Positions 33,153-43,323 of a stretch of DNA of 49,612 bases are shown one piece after another. Location: contig CALCOY010000060.1 of NCBI GenBank assembly GCA_937897325.1, positions 1-49,612 of the forward strand, written 5' to 3'. Source of the DNA: an uncultured Shimia sp. Its GTDB lineage: Bacteria > Pseudomonadota > Alphaproteobacteria > Rhodobacterales > Rhodobacteraceae. The stretch's first letter is position 1; every line of letters starts with the position of its first letter. The position numbers and the translations under genes are program-made. Below the pieces are notes generated by a model. It saw nothing but the letters and a program-made list of their open reading frames with translations. It had not been told where the DNA came from and did not search any database.

Positions 33153-34670
33153 TTACACATTCGCCACCTCCATGCCATGCGCACCGCCCAGCATAAGCCC
33201 GATCTGCTCGACATCCAGTTTGCGCGTTGGCTGTGGCGCGCTCAGGCGGCCCTCGTTCAGTGCGGCAAAGCGGTCGGAAATTTCCATGAGCTCATCAAGA
33301 TCCTGAGAAATAACCACAATGCCGGCCCCGTTCTTTGCCAGATCCAGCAGCGCCTGACGTATGGCTGCTGCCGCTGCGGCATCCACCCCCCAGGTCGGTT
33401 GATTGACCATCAGAACATCCGGCGCCTGCAGTATCTCTCGCCCGATGACAAACTTTTGCAGATTGCCGCCTGACAGAGACCGGGCCGCATTTGCTGGGCC
33501 GGGTGTACGCACATCAAATGTTCCAATCACCCGCTCTGCGAAGTCCCTCGCTCTGTTCCAATCCAACATCCCCCGGCTCACCAGCCCCTGACGGTCCGCA
33601 GCAGTGAGCATGGCGTTTTCGGTCAGAGACATATCGGGGGCAGCAGCATGGCCCAATCTTTCTTCCGGGGCCGCTAGGACGCCCAGGCCCCGCCGCGCGT
33701 TGGGCCCCATGCGCGAAAGATCTCGCCCCTTGAACAGAACACTTTCGGGCAGGCAGGGCCATTCTCCGGACAAGATGGCCAAAAGCTCATCCTGTCCGTT
33801 TCCGGCGACGCCGCCAATGCCCAAGATCTCACCTGCATGAACAGCAAAGGAGACATCCTTCAGCGACACTCCGAATGCCGAGGGCGAAGGCACGGATAGG
33901 CTTTTGATCTCCAAAAGGGCAGGCCCGGGTTCCGGTGCCTCCCGTACCGGACCGGCCAGCACTCGACCGACCATCATCTCGGCCATCTGGCGGGCAGATG
34001 TCTCGCGCGGATCGCACGTACCCACGACCCTGCCACCGCGCAGGATCGTGGCAGCATCGCAAAGCACGCGGATCTCCTCCAGTTTGTGACTTATATAGAG
34101 GATAGCAGTGCCTTCAGCACTCAGCTTGCGCAGAGTCTCGAACAATATTGTGACCTCTTGCGGAGTCAAAACACTGGTCGGTTCGTCCATGATCAGCAGT
34201 CTTGGCTTACCCAGCAGACAACGGATGATCTCGACCCGCTGCCGCTCACCAGCCGAAAGATCGCCAACGATCCGGTCGGGTGACAAGGGTAAACCATAGG
34301 TCTCAGACACGTCCCTGATCTGTGCAGACAATTCCCGCAGTTTTGGCGGATCTTCCATGCCAAGGGCGATGTTTTCAGCAACCGACAGGGCATCAAACAG
34401 GGAAAAATGCTGGAAAACCATCCCAACGCCCGAAGCTCGTGCGGCCCTCGGGTCAGATGGGGCGAAAACGGCCCCATTCATTTCCATGCGTCCGGCATTA
34501 GGTGCAACCAGACCATAGATCATCTTTACAAGCGTCGATTTGCCCGCCCCGTTTTCACCGAGAAGCGCATGAACCTCGCCCGGTGCGATCGAAAGCGAGA
34601 CGTCATCATTGGCAAGAACGCCAGGATAGGCCTTGGTTAGTCCAGAAAGGGCCAGCAATGCGCCCGTCAT
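33153..34670 (-). CDS. BMP-type ABC transporter ATP-binding protein (dual ATPase)
   Basis: This 505-residue protein has two fused ABC ATPase domains, as in nucleoside and sugar importers. The first has Walker A GENGAGKST, signature LSAGERQRVEI and Walker B LLIMDEPTSVL. The second has a degenerate Walker A (GVAGNGQDEL), signature LSGGNLQKFVIGREI, and DVLMVNQPTWGVD where the Walker B Glu is Gln. That asymmetry is normal for the family. Its ATG overlaps the xdhC stop (ATGA), tying the importer to xanthine dehydrogenase genes. Confidence 0.94.
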   Translation of the reverse strand: MTGALLALSGLTKAYPGVLANDDVSLSIAPGEVHALLGENGAGKSTLVKMIYGLVAPNAGRMEMNGAVFAPSDPRAARASGVGMVFQHFSLFDALSVAENIALGMEDPPKLRELSAQIRDVSETYGLPLSPDRIVGDLSAGERQRVEIIRCLLGKPRLLIMDEPTSVLTPQEVTILFETLRKLSAEGTAILYISHKLEEIRVLCDAATILRGGRVVGTCDPRETSARQMAEMMVGRVLAGPVREAPEPGPALLEIKSLSVPSPSAFGVSLKDVSFAVHAGEILGIGGVAGNGQDELLAILSGEWPCLPESVLFKGRDLSRMGPNARRGLGVLAAPEERLGHAAAPDMSLTENAMLTAADRQGLVSRGMLDWNRARDFAERVIGTFDVRTPGPANAARSLSGGNLQKFVIGREILQAPDVLMVNQPTWGVDAAAAAAIRQALLDLAKNGAGIVVISQDLDELMEISDRFAALNEGRLSAPQPTRKLDVEQIGLMLGGAHGMEVANV

Positions 34671-35590
34671 TCACCTTCCCCGTTGGCACCCTTTGCGGGC
34701 GTCTTCTGCCTGAGTAGCGCAGCGACCACCCCAACCGCAATGGCTTGTGGATCTTTGCCCAAGCCGGGGTCGCCGATCGGGCATGTAATGCGCGCGATAT
34801 CGGCATCCGTATGCCCCAACACCCTCAACCTGTTCTTGAACCGCGCCCACTTCGTCGCGGACCCGATCAAACCGATGAAAGATGCATTGCCGGACAGAAG
34901 CGCATGACACAAAGCCAGGTCGAGATCGTGGTCATGCGTGACTATGAAATGTATCACATTCGCCTCGGCAGAATTCGCGCTTTTCAACGGATCGTCGGCG
35001 CAGGTGGCAACCGCGTCCGGCAAACCGTCGATCCACTCATCACGGCCATCAATAACATTCACATCGAAGGTGTGCAGCGGCGCCAGGATCCCCGCCAAGG
35101 CCCTCCCGACATGGCCCGCACCATAGATATGCACAGATTGACGCCGCCCTCCGATCCGTTCGATCAGCCAGCCATTCGTCCACTGAAAGACCCGCCCTGC
35201 CTCGGCCCGCCGCCGGGCTGCACCGGGAAGCGCACCGGCATCAGCAACAACGCGTCTGGCAAAGTAAACCCCTCCCAGATGCTCCAAGGCCCTGGTATCA
35301 AAAACCTCTGTCACGATGCTCACGGCACCTCCGCAACATTGGTTGAGTTGGGGCCCGAGTGCCGTCCGATCTAACCGCGCAGCCCCGCCGTTTTCCAGCA
35401 TTTTTCGGGCCGTGATCAGAGCTTCATATTCCAATCGTCCGCCACCAATTGTGCCGCGAAACCCGTCAGCCCAAACCAGCATCGACGTACCTGAACCGCG
35501 TGGTGCAGATCCCTTTACGTCGGCCAGAACGACCCGAGCCACCGCGCCATGCCGAAGGGATAACGCCTTTAGCTCAACAAGATCAAACAT
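34667..35590 (-). CDS. xdhC: Xanthine dehydrogenase accessory protein XdhC
   Basis: This 307-residue protein is required to insert the sulfurated molybdenum cofactor into XdhB; it is not part of the final enzyme. It has an N-terminal XdhC domain (VLADVKGSAPRGSGTSMLVWADGFRGTIGGGRLEYEA, then QCCGG) and a C-terminal Rossmann-like domain (HIYGAGHVGRALAGIL, then GLIGSATKWARFKNRL and CPIGDPGLGKDPQAIAVGVVAALL). ATG 35590 overlaps the xdhB stop by one base (TGATG). Confidence 0.93.
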   Translation of the reverse strand: MFDLVELKALSLRHGAVARVVLADVKGSAPRGSGTSMLVWADGFRGTIGGGRLEYEALITARKMLENGGAARLDRTALGPQLNQCCGGAVSIVTEVFDTRALEHLGGVYFARRVVADAGALPGAARRRAEAGRVFQWTNGWLIERIGGRRQSVHIYGAGHVGRALAGILAPLHTFDVNVIDGRDEWIDGLPDAVATCADDPLKSANSAEANVIHFIVTHDHDLDLALCHALLSGNASFIGLIGSATKWARFKNRLRVLGHTDADIARITCPIGDPGLGKDPQAIAVGVVAALLRQKTPAKGANGEGE

Positions 35591-37938
35591 CAGCCACGGG
35601 CACGACCGATCGCAGCCATGATCTGTTCCGGTGTCGCCGGCGCCTGCAGATCCGGGTAGTTTGCCCCGCAGGCCGCACAAGCGTCCGAAATCGCAAAGAA
35701 TGCGGACATCCCCAGCATCAATGGCGGCTCGCCCACGGCCTTCGACTTGTAGATTGTGTCCGCCTTGTTCTCCCCGTCCCAAAGCGTCACATTGAAGATC
35801 TCCGGCCGATCACTGCAGGCCGGTATCTTGTATGTGGATGGTGCATGGGTTTTCAGACGCCCGGCATCATCCCAGACAAGCTCTTCCATGGTAAGCCATC
35901 CAGCCCCCTGCACATAGCCTCCCTCGATCTGCCCACGATCCAACGCCGGGTTCAGCGATGCGCCCGCATCATGCAGAATGTCTGCTCGCAAAATCCGATT
36001 TTCTCCGGTCAACGTGTCGATCACGACCTCGGTGATCGCGGCTCCATAGGCAAAGTAGAAGAAAGGTCTTCCCTTACCCTTGATCCGATCCCATGAGATG
36101 TCGGGCGTCTTGTAAAAGCCGGTCGCGGAAAGACTGACCCGGCCCATATAGGCGGATTGTGCAGCTTCAGCAAAAGTGTAGATCTTGCCTGGTGTTTCCA
36201 CATGTCCATCGCGAAACCGCACTTCGTCTGGACGGCATTGATGCAAAAGAGCCAAGTGACATGCCATACGGCACCGGATATCGTCGCAGGCGAGCTTTAC
36301 CGCCATCCCATTCAAATCCGACCCCGACGACGCAGCCGTCGCTGATGTGTTGGGCACTTTTGCCGTATCTGTCGGGGTGATACGCACGCTATCAAGCCCA
36401 ACCCCAAATCGGCTGGCGGCCACCTGGGCGACCTTCTGGAACAATCCCTGCCCCATCTCAGTTCCACCGTGATTCAGGTGGATCGAGCCATCCTGATAGA
36501 CATGTACCAATGCGCCCGCCTGATTTAGATGCGTCAGCGTAAAGGAGATCCCAAACTTCACCGGGCTGAAAGCGATGCCCTTCTTGAGAAGCTCATTCTC
36601 GCTATTCCACGCCTCAATCGCCTCTCGGCGATCAGAGTAATCCGCCGCCGCAACAAGCTTGTTCGTCAAATCATGAAGGATGAAATCCTGGACCACCTGT
36701 CCATACGGAGTGGTATTCCGCGTCTCCCTTTCTGGGTCGGAAACATCCTCTGGTGGCAGCTGCGGCTCCTGCAGCCGGGGGGCAGACAGCCCCCCTTCCT
36801 TTTGATAATAGTTGCGTTCCCGAACACGGAGTGGATCAAGCTTCAGATGCGCCGCCACATGATCGATGATCCGCTCCATGCCTAGCATTCCCTGTGGGCC
36901 GCCAAAGCCGCGAAAGGCCGTCGCACTCTGAGTGTTGGTCTTCAGTCGGTGGCTCTCAATCCGAACGGCGGGCAAAAAGTAGGCGTTGTCGGCGTGCAGC
37001 ATTGCCCTGTCCGCCACGGGCAGTGACAGATCCTGCGCCCATCCGCAGCGCGTGAATTGCTGAACATCCAACGCGATAATCCGGCCGTCGACGTGGAAAC
37101 CCACATCGTAGTCGATACGAAAATCGTGCCGTTTGCCGGTAATGATCATGTCATCATCACGGTCGTAACGCATCTTGCAAGGCTTGTTCATAAGATGGGC
37201 AGCCACTGCGCAGGCAACGGCGAGCGCATTGCCCTGGCTCTCTTTGCCGCCGAACCCACCGCCCATCCGCCGCGTTTCAACGCGCACGGCATGCATGGGC
37301 TGCCCCAAAGCATCCGCCACCTTGTGCTGTATCTCTGTCGGGTGCTGGGTCGATGAATGAACGTGCATGTCGCCGCCTTCACCGGGAACGGCAAGGGCGG
37401 CCTGGCCTTCGAGATAGAAATGCTCCTGGCCGCCGATCCTGATCTGGCCTTGCAGCCGGCATGGCGCTGAGCACATGGCATCTTTGACATCTCCACGGCC
37501 ATAAACCCGCGGGCCATCCTCAAACCGGCTGTCCGCTGCCAAGGCCTCATCAAGGGTCAGGAGAGGCTGGTCAGCATCGATTTCAACCTGCGCCAAACGC
37601 GCGGCCAAGCGCGCTTGAAGATGACTGTCCGCAACGACGAGAAAGAGCGGCTGACCAACATAATGCACCCGGTTGATTGCCAATAACGGCTCGTCATGCG
37701 CAGAGGGCGAGACATCATTCGCAAACGGCAGATCTGGTGCAGTCAAAACCTTTCGAACACCTGGGGATGCCCGCACCGCCTCCAAATTGACGGACACGAT
37801 GCGGCCAGATGCGATATCGCTCAGCCCGAAGGCCAAATGCAAGCATCCGGCTGGGACGGGAACGTCATCAACATAGCGGGCCTGTCCCGTCACATGCAGG
37901 ACAGCCGCATCGTGGGGCAGCGGCTTTGCGATGCTCAT
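35590..37938 (-). CDS. xdhB: Xanthine dehydrogenase, molybdopterin-binding subunit
   Basis: This 782-residue large subunit oxidises hypoxanthine and xanthine to urate. Motifs include GQARYVDDVPVPAG at the start, EGQAALAVPGEGGDMHVHSSTQHPTEIQ, the Mo-cofactor loop RMGGGFGGKESQ, TATAFRGFGGPQGML, NHGGTEMGQGLFQKVAQV, and the active-site Glu region KAVGEPPLMLGMSAFFAI near the C-terminus. The length is normal for the split bacterial enzyme. Its ATG overlaps the xdhA stop (ATGA). Confidence 0.96.
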   Translation of the reverse strand: MSIAKPLPHDAAVLHVTGQARYVDDVPVPAGCLHLAFGLSDIASGRIVSVNLEAVRASPGVRKVLTAPDLPFANDVSPSAHDEPLLAINRVHYVGQPLFLVVADSHLQARLAARLAQVEIDADQPLLTLDEALAADSRFEDGPRVYGRGDVKDAMCSAPCRLQGQIRIGGQEHFYLEGQAALAVPGEGGDMHVHSSTQHPTEIQHKVADALGQPMHAVRVETRRMGGGFGGKESQGNALAVACAVAAHLMNKPCKMRYDRDDDMIITGKRHDFRIDYDVGFHVDGRIIALDVQQFTRCGWAQDLSLPVADRAMLHADNAYFLPAVRIESHRLKTNTQSATAFRGFGGPQGMLGMERIIDHVAAHLKLDPLRVRERNYYQKEGGLSAPRLQEPQLPPEDVSDPERETRNTTPYGQVVQDFILHDLTNKLVAAADYSDRREAIEAWNSENELLKKGIAFSPVKFGISFTLTHLNQAGALVHVYQDGSIHLNHGGTEMGQGLFQKVAQVAASRFGVGLDSVRITPTDTAKVPNTSATAASSGSDLNGMAVKLACDDIRCRMACHLALLHQCRPDEVRFRDGHVETPGKIYTFAEAAQSAYMGRVSLSATGFYKTPDISWDRIKGKGRPFFYFAYGAAITEVVIDTLTGENRILRADILHDAGASLNPALDRGQIEGGYVQGAGWLTMEELVWDDAGRLKTHAPSTYKIPACSDRPEIFNVTLWDGENKADTIYKSKAVGEPPLMLGMSAFFAISDACAACGANYPDLQAPATPEQIMAAIGRARG

Positions 37939-39320
37939 GGTCCGACCTCAAGCACTGACGCGCGCGCTCCTCTCGCTTCGGCAAATGCCCGCACCAACAT
38001 GTTTTGCGCCGCTTGCATTCTGTATTCGGCGGAAGCGCGCATGTCGGAAAGCGGGGTGAAGTCTTCTCGAAATGCGGCGATTCCGGCCGCCAGCGTCGTC
38101 TTATTGAGCGGCCTGTCCAACAATTCTGCCTCTGCGGCTTCGGCTCTTGTAGGGATACCCGCCATACCCCCGAAAGCCAGTCGAACCTCTGTGATCCGAT
38201 CGTTCTCTAGCCTCATCCAGAAACACCCGCAAACGGCCGAGATGTCTTGATCGAACCGCTTTGAAAGCTTGTAGCATCTCAGATGATCCCCTGCGCGGGG
38301 AATGGTTATGGCTTCGACAAATTCTCCGGGCCGACGATCCTGCTTGCCATACTCCAGGAAGAAATCCTCTAGGAGCAGCGTGCGGCTGTCATCACCCCGA
38401 CGCAAATGCAATTGCGCGCCCAAGGCAATCAACGCAGGGGGGCCATCACCAATCGGCGAGCCGTTGGCGATGTTCCCTCCTATTGTTGCAGCACCGCGTA
38501 CCTGCACCGATCCATAGCGCCGGATCAGTTCTCCAAAGCTCGGATAAAGTGGTGCAATCTCGCGCTGCAAGTCACTTAGCGTTGTCATGGCCCCGATCCG
38601 GATGCTGTCTGGTTTGACAGTGATCCCATCCAAGCCGACGACACGACTGAGAAACGCAACCTGCCTCAGATCGCGAAATTGCTTGGTGACCCAAAGACCC
38701 ACATCCGTTGCCCCGGCGATGAGGATCGCATCCGGGTTTTCAGCGTACCAATGGGCGAAGTTGTCCAGGCTGGTTGGGGGCTCTGCCCCCAGCTCCTCCG
38801 GAGCTTCCCCCGCCGTATTTGGAACGAAAAGAAGGGGAAGGTCATCGACGTGGTCAGGCGGGGATGCGGAGCGCGCAGCCTCGGCGGCCCGTATGATAGG
38901 GACGTAGCCAGTGCATCGACAAAGATTGCCTGCGAGTTGTGTGTCATGATCGGCATGGCCATTCAGGTGGGCCGTGGCCATAGTCACCACGAAACCCGGT
39001 GTGCAAAACCCGCATTGAGACCCATGATGATCAATCATCGCCTGCTGAACCGGATGCAAGGTACCGTCGGACCCCGCGATGCCTTCGATTGTCCGCACGG
39101 CCTTGCCTTCAAGCTGTGGCAGAAAGAGAATGCAAGCGTTGAGGGCGCGCGCACCTGCATGGTCCGTCACCATTACGGAGCAAGCCCCGCAGTCGCCCTC
39201 ATTGCACCCCTCTTTGGTGCCGGTCAGCCCTTTTTCCTCGCGAAGCCAGTCCAGAAGCGTCCTTGTGGGGGATGTGTCGACGGTCACGCTCTCTCCGTTG
39301 AGAAGAAAGGTCGTTTGCAT
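37935..39320 (-). CDS. xdhA: Xanthine dehydrogenase, iron-sulfur/FAD subunit
   Basis: This 461-residue small subunit carries two [2Fe-2S] clusters and FAD. The N-terminal ferredoxin domain has CNEGDCGACSVMV, the second cluster domain has CGFCTPGFVV and NLCRCTGYVPI, and the FAD domain has AILIAGATDVGLWVTKQ-type sequence and GAATIGGNIANGSPIGD. Electrons pass to NAD+. ATG 39320 (MQTTFLLNGE) is chosen; the longer frame to 39545 runs into the dnaE start. It is the first gene of the operon, divergent from dnaE across 205 bp that must hold both promoters. Confidence 0.95.
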   Translation of the reverse strand: MQTTFLLNGESVTVDTSPTRTLLDWLREEKGLTGTKEGCNEGDCGACSVMVTDHAGARALNACILFLPQLEGKAVRTIEGIAGSDGTLHPVQQAMIDHHGSQCGFCTPGFVVTMATAHLNGHADHDTQLAGNLCRCTGYVPIIRAAEAARSASPPDHVDDLPLLFVPNTAGEAPEELGAEPPTSLDNFAHWYAENPDAILIAGATDVGLWVTKQFRDLRQVAFLSRVVGLDGITVKPDSIRIGAMTTLSDLQREIAPLYPSFGELIRRYGSVQVRGAATIGGNIANGSPIGDGPPALIALGAQLHLRRGDDSRTLLLEDFFLEYGKQDRRPGEFVEAITIPRAGDHLRCYKLSKRFDQDISAVCGCFWMRLENDRITEVRLAFGGMAGIPTRAEAAEAELLDRPLNKTTLAAGIAAFREDFTPLSDMRASAEYRMQAAQNMLVRAFAEARGARASVLEVGP

Positions 39321-39525
39321 GTCGTTTGCCCGCCGCGTTACCTCCGCCCGGTCTTGGCGCGACCTCGATGCGGCGTAGAGGTGGCGCGGGCTTGCAGGCC
39401 CAAAAGTAGGCGGCCAACGACCACTTTGGCAAGTGTCGTGGTGACGCGGTAAAGACCGCTGATTTTGTGTGCATAACTTTGCAGCATCACTGGATATGGA
39501 TCCGCACGAGGCATAGTCTGCACGC

Positions 39526-42500
39526 ATGACAGCCCCGCGATTCATTCATCTGCGCACGCATTCGGAATACTCCCTGCTGGAAGGCGCTTTACGTCTTAAA
39601 AAACTGCCGGATCTTTGCCGGGACGCGGAAATGCCAGCGCTTGCGCTGACGGACACCAACAACATGTTCGCGGCACTTGAGTTCTCGGTCGCAATGTCGG
39701 GGGCAGGCGTCCAGCCGATCCTCGGCTGTCAGATCGACCTTCAAGATGTCGCGCCGCGTCCGGGTGAGCGGCGGAAGGATCCGGCATCTCTCGTTCTGTT
39801 AGCGCAATCGGAGACCGGTTACGAGCATCTGATGAAGCTCAATTCCTGCCTGTATCTGCGTGGTGACGGGACGCTGCCACATGTGACGGTTGAAGAACTG
39901 GCCGTTCATGCGGGCGACATAATCTGCCTGACCGGCGGCCCCAACGGGCCTGTCGGCAAGCTGCTTCAAACCGGCCAACACCCGGCGGCGCGGGCTTTGA
40001 TGGACAGGCTGGCAGAGATCTTCGAGGATCGGCTCTATGTCGAACTGCAGCGCCATCCGGGCGACGGCCAACCCGAAGCGGAACGTCTGACCGAACGGCC
40101 CCTTGTCGAAATGGCCTATGCTATGGATCTGCCTCTGGTCGCAACCAACGACGTGTACTTCCCGAAAGCCGAGATGTATGAGGCGCATGATGCCCTGATA
40201 TGCATAGCGGAGGGCGCCTATGTGGACCAGCAGGGCCCGCGGCGGCGGCTAACGGATCAGCACTACTTCAAATCTCAGGCGGAGATGGTGACGCTTTTTG
40301 CCGATCTGCCAGAAGCGATCGAGAACACTATTGAAGTTGCACAGCGCTGCGCATTCATGGCCTATCGGCGTGATCCGATTTTGCCGCGCTTTGCCGATGA
40401 TGAGGTCGAGGAGTTGCGCCGCCAGTCCGAAGAAGGGCTGAAGGCGCGTCTGGCGGTCATTCCCCATGCGGCTCCGGTTGAACAATACGAGAAACGGCTT
40501 GATTTCGAGCTTGGCATTATCGAGAGCATGGGCTTTCCGGGCTACTTCCTGATCGTTTCGGACTTCATCAAATGGACGAAGGACCAGAACATTCCCGTGG
40601 GTCCCGGCCGCGGGTCGGGTGCAGGTAGCCTTGTGGCTTATGCGCTCACCATTACGGACCTTGATCCGCTGCGCTACCAGTTGCTTTTCGAGCGTTTTTT
40701 GAACCCAGAACGGGTCTCGATGCCGGACTTTGACATCGACTTCTGCATGGACCGGCGCGAGGAGGTCATTCAGTACGTTCAGCAGAAGTACGGACGCGAC
40801 AAGGTGGGCCAGATCATCACCTTCGGCGCGCTTCTTTCAAAAGCGGCCGTACGCGACATCGGGCGGGTGCTGCAGATGCCCTACGGCCAGGTGGACCGTC
40901 TTTCTAAGCTGATCCCGGTGGAAGGGGTCAAACCTGTTTCCATCGAAAAGGCGTTGACGCAGGAAGACCGCCTGCGACAGGCCGCGCGCGAGGAAGAAGT
41001 CGTTGATCGCCTGCTCACCTATGGTCAGCAGGTAGAGGGACTTTTGCGGAACGCCTCGACCCATGCTGCGGGCGTTGTAATCGGAGACAGGCCTTTGGAC
41101 GCGCTTGTCCCGCTTTATCAAGATCCGCGATCGGACATGCCCGCAACCCAGTTCAACATGAAATGGGTCGAACAGGCCGGGTTGGTGAAGTTCGACTTTC
41201 TGGGCCTCAAGACACTGACCGTGATCCAGAACGCCGTGGAGCAGATTACAGCAATACGCCCGCTTCATATTGCTGCGGACGGCACCGAAATCTACGACCC
41301 AACGGCAGGCACCGAGAACGATGTCAACGCAATCCCGCTGGAGGATGAGGCGTCCTATAAGCTCTATGCGGCGGGAAAAACGGTGGCGGTGTTCCAGGTG
41401 GAAAGCTCGGGCATGATAGACGCCCTGAAACGCATGAAGCCCACCTGCATCGAGGATATTGTCGCGCTTGTCGCCCTTTATCGCCCCGGCCCGATGGAAA
41501 ACATACCGACCTATTGCGAGGTGAAGAACGGCCTGAAAGAGCGCGAAAACCTGCACCCGACTATCGACCACATCCTAGATGAGACCCAAGGTATCATAGT
41601 CTACCAGGAACAGGTCATGCAGATCGCGCAGGAAATGGCCGGCTATTCGCTTGGCGGGGCTGACCTGCTCCGCCGTGCGATGGGTAAAAAGATCCAAGAG
41701 GCGATGGACGCCGAGCGTCCGAAGTTCCTGGCCGGCGCCGCCGAAAATGGTGTGGACAAGGAAAAAGCGCTCGAGGTCTGGAACCTTCTCGACAAATTCG
41801 CGAACTACGGCTTCAACAAATCTCATGCGGCGGCCTATGCGGTTGTCAGCTATCAAACCGCCTGGCTGAAAGCGAACCACCCGGTGGAATTCATGGCCGG
41901 TGTGATGAACTGCGATATCCACCTGACCGACAAGCTGGGCGTTTACTTCGAAGAGGTCAAAAAGGGGCTGAGCCTGCCATATGTGCCACCATGTGTGAAC
42001 CGCTCGGACGCGACTTTCAAAGTGGTGGATGGCGCGCTTGTCTACGCGCTCGGCGCATTGAAGAACGTTGGCGTGGAAGCGATGAAGTTGGTCACCCACG
42101 GGCGCGGCGACAAACCTTTTGCAACGCTGTTTGACTTTGCGCGCCGGGTGGATCTGAAACGGGTGGGCAAGCGGCCCCTCGAAATGCTGGCGCGATCAGG
42201 GGCGTTCGATCAGTTGGATGCAAACCGCCGCCGGGTCTTTGACGCGCTCGATGGTCTGGTCGCCTATTCAGCGGCGGTCCATGATCAGAAAAATTCCAAA
42301 CAGGTCTCTCTCTTCGGCGAGGCGGGCGATGATCTGCCTGAGCCGCGCATTGCCCCCGTGGGTGATTGGTTGCCCGCCGAAAGACTGGCAGAGGAATTCA
42401 CTGCAATCGGCTTCTACCTCTCGGGCCATCCTCTGGATGATTATGCTGCACCGCTCAAACGCAAGGGCGTGCTGACGTTGGATGAGGTGACAAAGCATGC

Positions 42501-43017
42501 CGAGGGCCATCCGCATGTGGCCAAGCTTGCCGGTGTGGTTGCGGGCCTGCAAGTCCGCAAATCCGCGCGCGGCAACCGATTTGCCTTTTGCCAGATGTCC
42601 GACACGACCGGCGCATTCGAGGTGACACTCTTCTCCGAAAGCCTGGAAAAGGCGCAGGATCATCTGGTCGCAGGCGAAAAGGTGATCGTTACAGTCGAAG
42701 CGACGATGGAGGCTGATCAGCTTAAACTGTTGGGTCGCTCGGTCGCGCCTATCGACACGGTCGTGGCGGATTTGGGCGGCATGGGCCTTAAGATCTATGT
42801 CGACCAAGCCGAAGCGCTGGTCTCTGTCGCGTCGGTGCTGGAAGGGGCCGCTCAGGCCGTCAAAACCGCAGGACGCGGACCGATCACGATCTGTCTGATG
42901 GATGACAGCCTGCCCGGTGAGGTCGAGATGGATCTGGGTCAGGACTTCCCTGTCACCCCGCAGATCAAGGGGGCCATCAAATCCTTGTCCGGTGTGCTGG
43001 AGGTCGAGGATATCTGA
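39526..43017 (+). CDS. dnaE: DNA polymerase III alpha subunit, replicative
   Basis: This is the 1163-residue catalytic subunit of the replicative polymerase. The N-terminal PHP domain begins FIHLRTHSEYSLLEGALRLKKLPDL. The palm and fingers show VGPGRGSGAGSLVAYALTITDLDP, MPDFDIDFCMDRREEVIQYV (catalytic Asp pair), and FNKSHAAAYAVVSYQTAWLKANHP. The C-terminal OB domain reads LAGVVAGLQVRKSARGNRFAFCQMSDTTGAFEVTLF. It is clearly distinct from dnaE2 at 16789-20091, which is shorter and SOS-linked. It is convergent with slyX (3-bp gap). Confidence 0.97.
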   Translation: MTAPRFIHLRTHSEYSLLEGALRLKKLPDLCRDAEMPALALTDTNNMFAALEFSVAMSGAGVQPILGCQIDLQDVAPRPGERRKDPASLVLLAQSETGYEHLMKLNSCLYLRGDGTLPHVTVEELAVHAGDIICLTGGPNGPVGKLLQTGQHPAARALMDRLAEIFEDRLYVELQRHPGDGQPEAERLTERPLVEMAYAMDLPLVATNDVYFPKAEMYEAHDALICIAEGAYVDQQGPRRRLTDQHYFKSQAEMVTLFADLPEAIENTIEVAQRCAFMAYRRDPILPRFADDEVEELRRQSEEGLKARLAVIPHAAPVEQYEKRLDFELGIIESMGFPGYFLIVSDFIKWTKDQNIPVGPGRGSGAGSLVAYALTITDLDPLRYQLLFERFLNPERVSMPDFDIDFCMDRREEVIQYVQQKYGRDKVGQIITFGALLSKAAVRDIGRVLQMPYGQVDRLSKLIPVEGVKPVSIEKALTQEDRLRQAAREEEVVDRLLTYGQQVEGLLRNASTHAAGVVIGDRPLDALVPLYQDPRSDMPATQFNMKWVEQAGLVKFDFLGLKTLTVIQNAVEQITAIRPLHIAADGTEIYDPTAGTENDVNAIPLEDEASYKLYAAGKTVAVFQVESSGMIDALKRMKPTCIEDIVALVALYRPGPMENIPTYCEVKNGLKERENLHPTIDHILDETQGIIVYQEQVMQIAQEMAGYSLGGADLLRRAMGKKIQEAMDAERPKFLAGAAENGVDKEKALEVWNLLDKFANYGFNKSHAAAYAVVSYQTAWLKANHPVEFMAGVMNCDIHLTDKLGVYFEEVKKGLSLPYVPPCVNRSDATFKVVDGALVYALGALKNVGVEAMKLVTHGRGDKPFATLFDFARRVDLKRVGKRPLEMLARSGAFDQLDANRRRVFDALDGLVAYSAAVHDQKNSKQVSLFGEAGDDLPEPRIAPVGDWLPAERLAEEFTAIGFYLSGHPLDDYAAPLKRKGVLTLDEVTKHAEGHPHVAKLAGVVAGLQVRKSARGNRFAFCQMSDTTGAFEVTLFSESLEKAQDHLVAGEKVIVTVEATMEADQLKLLGRSVAPIDTVVADLGGMGLKIYVDQAEALVSVASVLEGAAQAVKTAGRGPITICLMDDSLPGEVEMDLGQDFPVTPQIKGAIKSLSGVLEVEDI

Positions 43018-43020
43018 CCG

Positions 43021-43215
43021 TCAGTAATGCGGCGGGCGTTCGTCCCCGAGAACGACGCCCCCGACGCCTTCGGCCTCGCGTTCGGCTTCCCTGAGGATCA
43101 ACCGTTCGACCTGCGCCTTCAGTCTCTGGATCTCGCGGTCCTGACGGGCGACGACATCGGACATTTCCTCGACCTGACGGATCAGATGGGCAACTTTTTC
43201 TTCGAGAGCATTCAT
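43021..43215 (-). CDS. slyX: SlyX family protein
   Basis: This 64-residue protein is nearly all coiled coil: [38 protein letters not shown] with a heptad pattern, then a short Gly-rich tail ending DERPPHY, the conserved SlyX C-terminus. The function is unknown. It is convergent with dnaE and divergent from hisS. Confidence 0.88.
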   Translation of the reverse strand: MNALEEKVAHLIRQVEEMSDVVARQDREIQRLKAQVERLILREAEREAEGVGGVVLGDERPPHY

Positions 43216-43323
43216 ATGCGCCCTCTACAATGCTGCAAGATCGCAGGCAATGGCCTGTCGCCTTGCCCCTCGCCGCCGCATTGGATAGAGCCTGCCGCGA
43301 ACCGATCAAGGGATCAAAAGGTG

